Positions 19,144-27,630 of a stretch of DNA of 64,000 bases are shown piece by piece. Source of the stretch: Limnohabitans sp. Rim8 (GTDB lineage: Bacteria; Pseudomonadota; Gammaproteobacteria; Burkholderiales; Burkholderiaceae_C); the NCBI GenBank assembly GCA_945897795.1, contig CAMDFT010000004.1:18538-82537 (forward strand), read 5' to 3'. The notes under the pieces are model-generated. The model was not told the origin of the DNA. It saw only the letters and a program-made list of their open reading frames with translations, and did no database searches. The position numbers were made by a program, and so were the translations under genes. Numbering within the stretch: position 1 is the stretch's first letter; each line of letters starts with the position of its first letter.

Positions 19144-22100
19144 TCAATGATTCAACTGCCCCCAAGCCTTCTCGAGCCGCTTGATGCTGACCGGCTGTGG
19201 GGTGCGCAACTCTTGCGCGAAGAAGCTCACGCGCAATTCTTCCAGTAGCCAGCGGAACTCCAGCATGCGGGCGTCTTGCGCGCCTTTGCGTTCGGCCACC
19301 AGACGCCAGTAGCGTTGTTCTTGGGGCTTCAATTCCGTCAGGCGCTGGGCGTCGCGGGCGGGGTCGGCGCGGTATTTGTCCAGGCGCTGGGTGATGGCCT
19401 TGAGGTAGCGGGCGTAGTGCTGAAGCTGCGGCCACGGGGTGGCGGCCATGAAGTTTTTGGGCATCAGGCGTTGCAGTTGCGCTGTGCAGTCTGCGGTCGC
19501 GTCGGGGGCATTTTTGGTGTCCTTGATCTTGCGGGTGGCCGCGCCAAACTCCAGCAAGATGGTGCCCGCCAGTCGGGCCACTTCGTTGGCAATCAGCGTG
19601 AGGCGGCCCCGGCCTTCTTCGATGCGGCGCTTAAACGTGATCTCGTCGTTGGGCAGCGGATCGAGCAAAAAGGCGCGGTCGAGCGCCACGTCGATGATCT
19701 GGGTTTTCAGCTCATCGGCGGTGCCCAGCGGCATGTAGGCCACGGCCATTTTTTGCAGGTCGGGGATGTTTTTCTCAAGGTACTTGAGCGCGTCTTTGAT
19801 TTGCAGCGCAAACATGCGGCGCAGGCCAGCGCGGTTTTTGGCGGCGGCCACATCGGGCTCGTCAAACACTTCGATGGTCACGGCGTCTTGCACGTCCACC
19901 AGCGCGGGAAAGCCGATCAGGGTCTGGCCGCCTTTGCTGATTTCCATCAACTCGGGCAGTTCGCCAAAGGTCCAGGCGGTGTAGCGCTGGGGGGCCAAGG
20001 GCTTGGGGGCGGAGGCGGGTTTTGAAGTTGCAGGTGCGCGCTGGCTGGATTGCCGCGCTTCGCTCGCAATGACGGGTGAAGAGCTTGCAGTGGCAGGAGA
20101 CAGGCTTACGTTGCCTTGAGTGACGCTCGCACCAACGGAAGACACTTTCAGCTGCGCCAGCTCCTGAAACGCGCCACGCGCTTTGGCACCCAGCTCGCCC
20201 TTGAGCGCGCCCAGGTTGCGGCCCATGCCCAGTTGGCGGCCATGTTCGTCCACCACCAGCAAGTTCATGAACAGGTGCGGACTCAGCATCTCGTGTTTGA
20301 AGTCGGTGCGCTTAATGTCGAGGCTGGTTTCGTCGCGGGCTTTTTTGAGCAGCACGTCGGTCAGCGATCCGGCACCAAACAGCTCAGGCGCCGACAGCTC
20401 AGCGGCCAAGCGCGTGGCCGACTCGGGCAGCGGCACAAAGCGGCTGCGCGGGCGCTGCGGCAGGCTTTTGAGGAGGGCCTGGATTTTGTCTTTGAGCAGG
20501 CCGGGCACCAGCCATTCACAGCGGTCTTCGCTCACCTGGTTCAGCACAAACAAAGGCACCGTCACGGTCACGCCGTCGCGGGCATCGCCCGGCTCGTGCA
20601 AATACGTGGCCTGGCAATCGGTGCCGCCCAGGCGGATGTGTTTGGGGAAGGTCTGCGTGGTGATGCCTGCCGCTTCGTGGCGCATCAGCTCTTCGCGGCT
20701 CAGCATCAAAAGGCGCGGCTGTTTGGCGCTCTCAGTGCGGTACCAGTTCTCCAACAGACGGCCGCTGCACACGTCGGCAGGCAGTTGCTGGTCATAAAAA
20801 GCGTAGATCAGTTCGTCGTCCACCAACACGTCTTGGCGGCGCGACTTGTGTTCCAGCTCTTCGACCTTGGCGATCATCTTGTGGTTGGCGGCCAAGAACG
20901 GCAACTTGGTCTCCCATTGGTCACCCACCAGCGCTTCGCGGATGAAAATCTCGCGTGCACCGTGCAGGTCCACCCGGCTGTAGGGCGTGCGGCGGCCGCT
21001 GTAGACCACCAGTCCATAGAGCGTGGCCCGCTCCAGCGCCACCACTTCGGCGGACTTCTTTTCCCAATGCGGGTCGAGCAGTTGCTTCTTGAGCAAGTGC
21101 GCGCCGACTTGCTCTAGCCATTGCGGCTCAATGGCCGCGATGCCCCGGCCAAACAGGCGCGTGGTTTCCACCAGCTCGGCCACCACGATCCAGCGGCCTG
21201 GCTTTTTGCTCAGGTGCGCGCCGGGGTGTTTGTGAAACTTGATGCCGCGTGCACCCAGATAGGCTTCTTCGTCTTCGAGCTTGTAGCCCACGTTGCCCAG
21301 CAGACCCGCCAGCATGGACAGGTGCAGCTGCTCGTAACTGGCGGGCTGCGTGTTGATGCGCCACTTGTGCTCGGCCACCACCGTGAGCAGCTGGGTGTGC
21401 GTGTCGCGCCACTCGCGCACACGGCGTATGTTGATGAAGTTCTGACGCAGCAGTTGCTCGTATTGGCGGTTGCTCAGCTTGTGGGTGGGTTGGTGGCTAC
21501 GGCCACCGTCATCGCGAGCAGCGGAGCGAGGTGGCGATCCAGCATGAATCACAACGGATTGCCGCGCTTCGCTCGCAATGACGGAAGGTCTGTCATCGCG
21601 AGGCACGAAGCGATCCATGGTTTTCTGTCCGCTTTTCATGCCCGCACTTGAAATGACGGCAGAACGGGCATGGGTTTCGCCGCCACGGGCGTCGTGAATC
21701 CATTTCCACAGCTTCAGGTAGCCGGTGAACTCGCTCTTGTCGTCGTCAAACTTGGCGTGTTGCTGGTCGGCCTGGGCCTGGGCGTCCATGGGGCGGTCGC
21801 GCACGTCTTGCACGCTCATGGCGCTGGCGATCACCAGCACTTCGTCCAGCGCTTCGCGACCACGCGCTTCCAAAATCATGCGGCCCACACGCGGGTCGAG
21901 CGGCAGGCGGGCCAGCTCTTGGCCAATGGGCGTCAGCTCGTTATCTTCGTCCACCGCGCCCAACTCGGCCAGCAATTGGTAACCGTCGGTGATCGCCCGT
22001 TTGGACGGCGCTTCGATGAACGGAAAGTCTTCCACCACCCCCAGGTGCAGGCTCTTCATGCGCAAGATCACACCCGCCAAGGACGAGCGCAAAATTTCCG

Positions 22101-23301
22101 GATCGGTGAAGCGCGGGCGGCCCGCAAAGTCTTTGTCGTCGTAGAGGCGAATGCAAATGCCGTTGGCCACGCGGCCGCAACGGCCCGCACGCTGGTTGGC
22201 TGCCGCCTGGCTGATCGGCTCGACCATCAATTGCTCAACCTTGCTGCGCAGGCTGTAGCGCTTGACGCGGGCGGTGCCAGCGTCGATCACGTAGCGGATG
22301 CCAGGCACAGTGAGCGAGGTTTCGGCCACGTTGGTGGCGAGAACAATGCGGCGGCCATTCGATGCCTCAAAAATCTGGTCTTGCTCGGCCTGCGACAAGC
22401 GGGCAAACAGCGGCAGCACTTCGGCCCCGCGAGTCAGCGGCTGGTGCGACAGGTGTTTGCGCAAGTGGTCGGCGGCTTCGCGGATTTCACGCTCGCCCGG
22501 CAAAAAAATCAGGATATCGCCCGCTGCCCCGCCCTGCCAGAGTTCGTCCACGCCGTCGGCCATGGCCTCGTTCAGGCCGTAGTCACGCGTTTCTTCAAAC
22601 GGGCGGTAGCGCTGCTCGACTGGAAAGGTGCGGCCAGAGACCATGATCACCGGAGCTGGGCCGTTGCGCGAGGCAAAGTGTTTGGCAAAGCGGTCGGCGT
22701 CAATGGTGGCCGAGGTGACGACGATTTTGAGGTCTGGGCGGCGCGGCAAAATTTGGCGCAAGTAGCCCAGCAAGAAGTCGATGTTCAGGCTGCGTTCGTG
22801 CGCCTCGTCGATGATGATGGTGTCGTAGGCCTGCAGCAGCGGGTCGGTCTGGGTTTCGGCCAGCAAAATGCCGTCGGTCATGAGCTTGACGGAGGCGTTT
22901 TTGCTCAAACGGTCTTGAAACCGCACCTTGAAACCCACGACCTCGCCCAATGGCGTTTTCAGCTCCTCAGCAATGCGCTTGGCCACAGAGCTGGCCGCAA
23001 TGCGCCGGGGCTGGGTGTGGCCGATCATGCGGGCGCGTTCGCCCGGCTTGGCGTTGAGCTTGCCGCGCCCCAGCGCCAGCGCGATTTTGGGCAGCTGCGT
23101 GGTCTTGCCCGAACCCGTTTCACCGCAGACGATGATGACCTGGTGCTGGTCCATGGCGGCCATGATTTCGTCTCGGCGAGCAGAGACCGGCAGGCCTTCG
23201 GGGAAGTCGATTTGGAGGGGGGAGTCGGACAAGGCGAAAACTTCTGTGAAAATCAATGTAAGAACAGCTGGGATTATCCCAGCCCCCAGCATTGACCGCA
23301 C
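19144..23301 (-). CDS. hrpA: ATP-dependent RNA helicase HrpA (DEAH box)
   Basis: HrpA is a DEAH-box helicase implicated in mRNA processing and stalled-ribosome rescue. Walker A GETGSGKTTQLPK, DEAH in IIDEAHERSLN, SATIDADRF and the QRAGRCGR motif VI are present, followed by the long C-terminal HrpA-specific domain. The track start is a GTG; the conserved protein begins near DSPLQIDFPEGLPV, and a TTG just before that is another possible start. Two stretches are unlike the family and encode VIASEARQS: around residues 540-600 and 1060-1100. Both come from palindromic repeats inserted in frame. It is divergent from argA with overlapping 5' ends. Confidence 0.95.
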   Translation of the reverse strand: MRSMLGAGIIPAVLTLIFTEVFALSDSPLQIDFPEGLPVSARRDEIMAAMDQHQVIIVCGETGSGKTTQLPKIALALGRGKLNAKPGERARMIGHTQPRRIAASSVAKRIAEELKTPLGEVVGFKVRFQDRLSKNASVKLMTDGILLAETQTDPLLQAYDTIIIDEAHERSLNIDFLLGYLRQILPRRPDLKIVVTSATIDADRFAKHFASRNGPAPVIMVSGRTFPVEQRYRPFEETRDYGLNEAMADGVDELWQGGAAGDILIFLPGEREIREAADHLRKHLSHQPLTRGAEVLPLFARLSQAEQDQIFEASNGRRIVLATNVAETSLTVPGIRYVIDAGTARVKRYSLRSKVEQLMVEPISQAAANQRAGRCGRVANGICIRLYDDKDFAGRPRFTDPEILRSSLAGVILRMKSLHLGVVEDFPFIEAPSKRAITDGYQLLAELGAVDEDNELTPIGQELARLPLDPRVGRMILEARGREALDEVLVIASAMSVQDVRDRPMDAQAQADQQHAKFDDDKSEFTGYLKLWKWIHDARGGETHARSAVISSAGMKSGQKTMDRFVPRDDRPSVIASEARQSVVIHAGSPPRSAARDDGGRSHQPTHKLSNRQYEQLLRQNFINIRRVREWRDTHTQLLTVVAEHKWRINTQPASYEQLHLSMLAGLLGNVGYKLEDEEAYLGARGIKFHKHPGAHLSKKPGRWIVVAELVETTRLFGRGIAAIEPQWLEQVGAHLLKKQLLDPHWEKKSAEVVALERATLYGLVVYSGRRTPYSRVDLHGAREIFIREALVGDQWETKLPFLAANHKMIAKVEELEHKSRRQDVLVDDELIYAFYDQQLPADVCSGRLLENWYRTESAKQPRLLMLSREELMRHEAAGITTQTFPKHIRLGGTDCQATYLHEPGDARDGVTVTVPLFVLNQVSEDRCEWLVPGLLKDKIQALLKSLPQRPRSRFVPLPESATRLAAELSAPELFGAGSLTDVLLKKARDETSLDIKRTDFKHEMLSPHLFMNLLVVDEHGRQLGMGRNLGALKGELGAKARGAFQELAQLKVSSVGASVTQGNVSLSPATASSSPVIASEARQSSQRAPATSKPASAPKPLAPQRYTAWTFGELPELMEISKGGQTLIGFPALVDVQDAVTIEVFDEPDVAAAKNRAGLRRMFALQIKDALKYLEKNIPDLQKMAVAYMPLGTADELKTQIIDVALDRAFLLDPLPNDEITFKRRIEEGRGRLTLIANEVARLAGTILLEFGAATRKIKDTKNAPDATADCTAQLQRLMPKNFMAATPWPQLQHYARYLKAITQRLDKYRADPARDAQRLTELKPQEQRYWRLVAERKGAQDARMLEFRWLLEELRVSFFAQELRTPQPVSIKRLEKAWGQLNH
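20047..20075 (-). repeat. REP-like repeat copy inside hrpA (single unit)
   Basis: This 29-nt sequence (minus-strand core GTCATTGCGAGCGAAGCG) is identical, base for base and in the same orientation, to another copy at 21556-21584. Both are read in the same frame of hrpA and encode VIASEARQS. The surrounding coding sequence is Ser/Ala/Pro-rich linker, which would tolerate insertion. Confidence 0.85.
21506..21620. repeat. REPIN-like cluster of three repeat units inside hrpA
   Basis: Unit 1 (21506-21541, plus orientation, GTCATCGCGAGCAGCGGAGC) and unit 2 (21556-21584, minus orientation) are related sequences in inverted orientation separated by 14 nt, the layout of a REPIN. Unit 3 (21592-21620, GTCATCGCGAGGCACGAAGC) follows in plus orientation. 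All three keep the hrpA frame open and add about 60 residues between the helicase core and the C-terminal domain. No REP-associated transposase is in the window. Confidence 0.8.
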
Positions 23302-23318
23302 AAAACGCCCAACAGCCC

Positions 23319-24665
23319 ATGTCCACAGTTTTCAATTTCACCTTCGTGCCCTGGTTCCGGTCAGTGGCGCCTTACATCCACATGCACCGGGGCAAGACCT
23401 TTGTGGTGGGCATCGCGGGCGAAGCGATTGCGGCGGGTAAGCTGCAAAACCTGGCGCAAGACTTGGCGCTGATCCAAAGCATGGGCGTCAAGATCGTGTT
23501 GGTGCACGGGTTTCGACCCCAAGTCAACGAACAGCTGGCCGCCAAAGGCCACACCCCCAAATACTCCCACGGCATCCGCATCACCGACAGCGTGGCGCTG
23601 GACTGCGCCCAAGAGGCGGCGGGCCAACTGCGCTACGAAATCGAAGCGGCGTTCAGCCAAGGTCTGCCCAACACGCCGATGGCCGGCTCCACGGTGCGGG
23701 TGATTTCGGGCAACTTCATCACGGCGCGGCCCGTGGGCATTGTCGATGGCGTGGACTTCATCCACTCGGGCTTGGTGCGCAAGGTGGACGTGGACGGCAT
23801 CATGCGCACGCTGGACATGGGCGCGATGGTGCTGCTTTCGCCCTTTGGCTTTTCGCCAACAGGCGAGGCGTTCAACCTGTCCATGGAAGAGGTGGCCACC
23901 AGCGTGGCCGCCGAGTTGCAGGCCGACAAGTTGATTTTTGTGACCGAGGTGCCGGGCATCCGCATCGAGCCCCATGCCCCGGCCAGTGAAGACAACCCCA
24001 TCGATACCGAACTGCCGCTGGCGGCGGCCAAACAATTGCTGGCTTCGCTGCCCCAGCCTACCGAGCCGACCGACATTGGCTTTTATTTGCAGCACTGCGT
24101 CAAAGCTTGCGAAGAAGGCGTGGAGCGCTCACACATCTTGCCCTTTGCGGTAGACGGCGCTTTGCTTTTAGAGGTGTATGTGCACGACGGCATCGGCACC
24201 ATGGTGATCGACGAAAAACTCGAAGAGCTGCGCGAAGCCACCGCCGATGATGTGGGCGGCATCTTGCAGCTGATCGAGCCGTTTGAGAAAGACGGCACCT
24301 TGGTCAAGCGCGACCGCACCGAGATCGAACGCGATGTGGACCACTACACCATCATTGACCACGACGGCGTGATCTTTGCCTGCGCCGCGCTCTACCCCTA
24401 CCCCGAGAGCAAAACCGCCGAGATGGCGGCGCTCACCGTCTCGCCTCAGTCGCAAGGCCAAGGCGATGGCGAAAAAGTGCTCAAGCGCATCGAGCAACGA
24501 GCACGCGCCATGGGGGTCAAAAGCATCTTTGTACTGACCACCCGCACCATGCACTGGTTCATCAAACGCGGTTTTGTTCAACAAGACCCCGACTGGCTGC
24601 CCGAAGCGCGCAAGCGCAAATACAACTGGGACCGCAAGAGTCAGGTGCTGGTCAAAAAGCTCTGA
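23319..24665 (+). CDS. argA: Amino-acid N-acetyltransferase (N-acetylglutamate synthase)
   Basis: ArgA makes N-acetylglutamate, the first step of arginine synthesis. The N-terminal amino-acid-kinase-like domain (FVVGIAGEAIAAGK, VLVHGFRPQ) binds arginine as feedback inhibitor in the family. The C-terminal GNAT domain from about residue 305 has LTVSPQSQGQGDGEKVLKRI, the acetyl-CoA loop. The ATG at 23319 gives 448 residues, matching the ~440 of E. coli ArgA; the track TTG lies nine codons further out, inside the hrpA 5' end. It ends directly against the convergent ferredoxin gene with no gap. Confidence 0.94.
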   Translation: MSTVFNFTFVPWFRSVAPYIHMHRGKTFVVGIAGEAIAAGKLQNLAQDLALIQSMGVKIVLVHGFRPQVNEQLAAKGHTPKYSHGIRITDSVALDCAQEAAGQLRYEIEAAFSQGLPNTPMAGSTVRVISGNFITARPVGIVDGVDFIHSGLVRKVDVDGIMRTLDMGAMVLLSPFGFSPTGEAFNLSMEEVATSVAAELQADKLIFVTEVPGIRIEPHAPASEDNPIDTELPLAAAKQLLASLPQPTEPTDIGFYLQHCVKACEEGVERSHILPFAVDGALLLEVYVHDGIGTMVIDEKLEELREATADDVGGILQLIEPFEKDGTLVKRDRTEIERDVDHYTIIDHDGVIFACAALYPYPESKTAEMAALTVSPQSQGQGDGEKVLKRIEQRARAMGVKSIFVLTTRTMHWFIKRGFVQQDPDWLPEARKRKYNWDRKSQVLVKKL

Positions 24666-24974
24666 TCACAGGTCCAGCACCAGCCGCGCCGTCTGGCTGC
24701 GCGAGCAGCAGATCAGCATCTGTGTGTTCGCCTCTTGCTCCTCTGGGGTGAGGAACATGTCCCAATGGTCGGGTTTGCCCGCGACCACTTGGGTCAGGCA
24801 GGTGCCGCACACACCTTGCGAGCAGGAGAACGGCACCTCGTGGCCCGCATCCTGCAGCGCGCTCAAGATGCTTTGCTCTTTGCCCACCTTCAAGGTCTGG
24901 CCACTTTTTTGCAAATGAACTTCGAAGCTGCTATTGGCATCGATGGGGGTCTGTGTCAAGTCTGGGGTACTCAT
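24666..24974 (-). CDS. Stand-alone [2Fe-2S] ferredoxin, VanB C-terminal-domain type
   Basis: A 102-residue plant-type ferredoxin with cluster ligands Cys51-x4-Cys56-x2-Cys59 (CSQGVCGTC) and a distal Cys89 in ICCSRS. The end SRSQTARLVLDL resembles the C-terminal ferredoxin domain of phthalate/vanillate oxygenase reductases (VanB), but the FMN and NADH domains are missing. The start is the ATG at 24974, in an ATGA overlap with the oxygenase stop; the longer track ORF is antisense to nothing useful and lacks homology. It probably passes electrons to the adjacent VanA-like oxygenase, with the reductase encoded elsewhere. Confidence 0.9.
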   Translation of the reverse strand: MSTPDLTQTPIDANSSFEVHLQKSGQTLKVGKEQSILSALQDAGHEVPFSCSQGVCGTCLTQVVAGKPDHWDMFLTPEEQEANTQMLICCSRSQTARLVLDL

Positions 24975-26023
24975 GCGGTGATCTCGGAGGAATTTTCCTG
25001 GGCCAATAAACGGTCGATGATACGGCGCGACTGCACGCCGCCCGAATCGATGTTGAGCATCAAAAGTTTGCGCTCTGGCCATTGGCTGATGTTGGCTTGC
25101 TGCAGCTGAAGCATCTCCATGTCTTCGTTAAAGATGCCGCCCTGGCCTGCGCGGATCTTGTCGGTCAGCGCCGCGTCTTCGGGCTTGAACTGGCGGGCCA
25201 TGCCCCAGTGGTACCAGTGCGAGGTTTCGGTCTCGGGCGTGATGAAGTCGACCACCACGCTGTAGGCCTTGTGCTCAGGTGCTGCGTCAAAACCGCCTTT
25301 GCCGGCCAGAGCCACACCCACGTCGATCATGATGTGGCTGGGGGGCGTGAAGCGGCAAATTTGCCAGCGGTCCACCTTGGCCTGCGGGTCCAGACCGTTG
25401 GCGCTCATGGCCATTTGCCAAAAAGGGGGGGCCTGAATGCCTTGCATGTGGCGCTGCAAGACGACTTGGTCGCCTTCCACCTTGGTTTCGCTGGGAGTCT
25501 CGTCGATCTCGGGCTGGCCGATGCTGTTGGCGTGCACATAGGTCTCGTGCGTCAGGTCCATCAGGTTGTCGATCATCAGGCGGTAATCGGCCTTGACGTG
25601 GTACAGCCCGCCGCCATAAGCCCAGGCCGGGTTGTCAAAGAACTCGAACACCGGCATCTTGGATTCGTCCACCTTGGTCTGGTCACCGGGCCAGACCCAG
25701 ACAAAACCATAACGCTCGACCACGGCATAACTCTTGATGGCCGGAAAGCCGCGCACGCGCTGACCGGGCATCTGCACGGTTTTGCCATCCACACCCATTT
25801 CCAGGCCGTGGTAGCCGCACTGCAAATGGCCTTTGCACACCCGGCCCAGGGACAAGGGCGCGCCCCGGTGCGGACAAAAATCCTCCACCGCTGCCACACG
25901 ACCGTCCGGACCTTTGAAAAAGGCCATTTTTTCGTTGCAGATGGTGCGGCCCAGCGGCTTGCTGCCCAGCGCTTCGATTTCGGCCTCAGTGCAGGCCACA
26001 TACCAAGTGTTTTGGATGAACAT
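24971..26023 (-). CDS. vanA: Vanillate O-demethylase oxygenase-type Rieske monooxygenase
   Basis: A Rieske non-heme iron oxygenase closely resembling VanA, which demethylates vanillate to protocatechuate plus formaldehyde. The Rieske ligands are Cys50/His52 (CPHRGAPLSLG) and Cys69/His72 (CGYHGLEMG). The mononuclear-iron region is DLTHETYVHANS near residues 155-165. At 350 residues the length is right. Several similar demethylases act on other methoxylated aromatics, so the substrate is probable rather than certain. It overlaps a stand-alone ferredoxin gene instead of a complete VanB reductase. Confidence 0.88.
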   Translation of the reverse strand: MFIQNTWYVACTEAEIEALGSKPLGRTICNEKMAFFKGPDGRVAAVEDFCPHRGAPLSLGRVCKGHLQCGYHGLEMGVDGKTVQMPGQRVRGFPAIKSYAVVERYGFVWVWPGDQTKVDESKMPVFEFFDNPAWAYGGGLYHVKADYRLMIDNLMDLTHETYVHANSIGQPEIDETPSETKVEGDQVVLQRHMQGIQAPPFWQMAMSANGLDPQAKVDRWQICRFTPPSHIMIDVGVALAGKGGFDAAPEHKAYSVVVDFITPETETSHWYHWGMARQFKPEDAALTDKIRAGQGGIFNEDMEMLQLQQANISQWPERKLLMLNIDSGGVQSRRIIDRLLAQENSSEITA

Positions 26024-26062
26024 GTTTCAACCTTTATGGCAAATGAGTTGGATGACTGGCGC

Positions 26063-26629
26063 TCACAAGGCCTTGACCTCTTTGTCCACCAAGATCACCA
26101 GGTCTGCGCCGGTGATCAAGGTGATGCGGTGCTCTGCAGCGTATTCCTCGGCTTTGGTGCTCACTTGCCCCAAGCTGATGCAAACACTGTTGCTGGCCTC
26201 GAGCGCATCGCGGTGGGCCACAAGTTCGCGCAGCGGCTCCAGGCCCATGGCGGCCGCTTTCCAGCGTTTTGCGCTGACCACGGTGCGCACGCCCTTTTTC
26301 TCGAGCAGCATGTCGGCCGCACCGGTGAGGGTTGTGACGCTGTAACCCTGGCGGGTAAAGGCCGAGTCCAGCACCACCGAAAAATCTCTCCAACTCATGC
26401 CACCGAGGCTTTGCAAACCTTTTTCCACCAGCGCTGGACTGGGCAAGTTGCGCTGTCGCCAAAAGGCCATGCAACCGATCACAAAGAACGGGAAGCCCCC
26501 CAACATGCCCACGCCTGCGTACTTCTCGGGCAACAAGGCCCCAGCCGCCAGGGCAACCACAGCCACCAACAAAAAACTGATCCACCACGGCGAACGCAAC
26601 AGCACCGCAAACAGCGATTTCTCGGACAT
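26063..26629 (-). CDS. Membrane-anchored Mrr-like restriction endonuclease-fold protein
   Basis: A 188-residue protein starting MSEKSLFAVLLRSP at the ATG 26629. Two transmembrane helices lie at about residues 8-32 (SPWWISFLLVAVVALAAGAL) and 38-57. They are followed by a compact Mrr-type nuclease fold (WRDFSVVLDSAFTRQGYSV, GAADMLLEKKGVRTVVSAKRW). In active Mrr domains the third motif is normally QxK or ExK; here it reads SAK, so cleavage may be lost. Function unknown; a membrane-associated DNA or nucleic-acid role is inference. It lies 39 nt upstream of vanA in the same direction. Confidence 0.78.
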   Translation of the reverse strand: MSEKSLFAVLLRSPWWISFLLVAVVALAAGALLPEKYAGVGMLGGFPFFVIGCMAFWRQRNLPSPALVEKGLQSLGGMSWRDFSVVLDSAFTRQGYSVTTLTGAADMLLEKKGVRTVVSAKRWKAAAMGLEPLRELVAHRDALEASNSVCISLGQVSTKAEEYAAEHRITLITGADLVILVDKEVKAL

Positions 26630-26693
26630 CTTGAATTTCACACACGCTCCCTGTCGATCAAAAAAGCGGCCTGCATGGCCGCAGGGCACATTA

Positions 26694-27518
26694 TCAAACG
26701 GGTGTGTCGCCAGCCAAGGTGATGCGGTGCATCACCCGGCGAAAACCGTGGTAATCGTTGACCGGGTTGTGCTGGGTGCAGCGGTTGTCCCACACCGCCA
26801 GAGAGTGGGGCTGCCAGACAAAGCGGCAGGTGAACTCGGGCTTGACCTGGTGCTGAAACAGAAAGTTCAGGATGGGCGTGCTTTCGGCATCGGTCATGCC
26901 GACGATGCCCGAGGTGTGGGCGATGTTCACATAAAGGGCTTTGCGCCCGGTTTCGGGGTGGGTGCGCACCAGCGGGTGGTGGGCCAAATACGCTTGGGGG
27001 GCATTGTCTTTGCCATCGCTTTTGATGCGGTCTTCGCGGGTTTTGGACACATCAGCCTTGGCCGAACTGCTGATGCCGACCAGCCCATTTAACAGGGATT
27101 TCATGGTGTCAGAGAGCGTCTCCCAGGCCATGTATTGGTTGGCAAACAAGGTGTCACCCCCATAAGGCGGCACCTCTTTGGCCAGCAGCATCGAGCCCAT
27201 GGGTGGCCGCTCCAAGTAGGTGGTGTCGGAGTGCCAAATGCCACCAAAGTTAACTTTTTCGTGCTCGAGTTTTTTGACTTCGATGACGCAGGGAAAGCCC
27301 TCAAGGCCTTTGACAAAAGGGTATTCGACCGGCTGACCCAGGGTTTGTGCAAAACGCATGAATTGATCAGGCAAAAGGTCTTGTTCACGGAAAAAAATGA
27401 CCTGGTGCTGCAGCAGTGCGGCGCGAATGGCCTGTTGCAGATCGGCCGTGGGGGGCTGGGTCAAATCAACCCCGTACAGCTCAGCGCCCAGTGCGCCTGC
27501 GATTTGTCGAATGATCAT
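26694..27518 (-). CDS. TauD/TfdA family Fe(II)/2-oxoglutarate dioxygenase
   Basis: Family members hydroxylate substrates such as taurine, sulfonates or phenoxyacetates using 2-oxoglutarate and iron. The ligand pair H-x-D is in GIWHSDTTYLERPP and the distal His is in WDNRCTQHNPVNDYHGFRRV, with the 2-oxoglutarate-binding Arg close behind. The ATG at 27518 yields 274 residues, typical length, and removes 54 non-homologous residues of the track ORF. The substrate cannot be read from sequence. It is divergent from the Bug receptor genes across 112 nt, so the two may share regulation and a pathway. Confidence 0.88.
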   Translation of the reverse strand: MIIRQIAGALGAELYGVDLTQPPTADLQQAIRAALLQHQVIFFREQDLLPDQFMRFAQTLGQPVEYPFVKGLEGFPCVIEVKKLEHEKVNFGGIWHSDTTYLERPPMGSMLLAKEVPPYGGDTLFANQYMAWETLSDTMKSLLNGLVGISSSAKADVSKTREDRIKSDGKDNAPQAYLAHHPLVRTHPETGRKALYVNIAHTSGIVGMTDAESTPILNFLFQHQVKPEFTCRFVWQPHSLAVWDNRCTQHNPVNDYHGFRRVMHRITLAGDTPV

Positions 27519-27630
27519 CTTTTCATTGTTGCACAGGCACTTGGGTAAACCCCCATCCGAAATGTCCGCCGCGAGACAAGCGCCGCCGCTGCTTCGTGTC
27601 ATTCTGGACCTCTTGTTTTCTGGAGATGAC

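Noticed and set aside
21670-23295. 541-residue plus-strand ORF antisense to hrpA
   Set aside because: Shadow frame in the DEAH helicase core; composition typical of antisense frames.
25082-26722. 546-residue plus-strand ORF antisense to vanA and the Mrr-like gene
   Set aside because: Shadow frame; no domain recognised, and the minus-strand proteins have clear family motifs.
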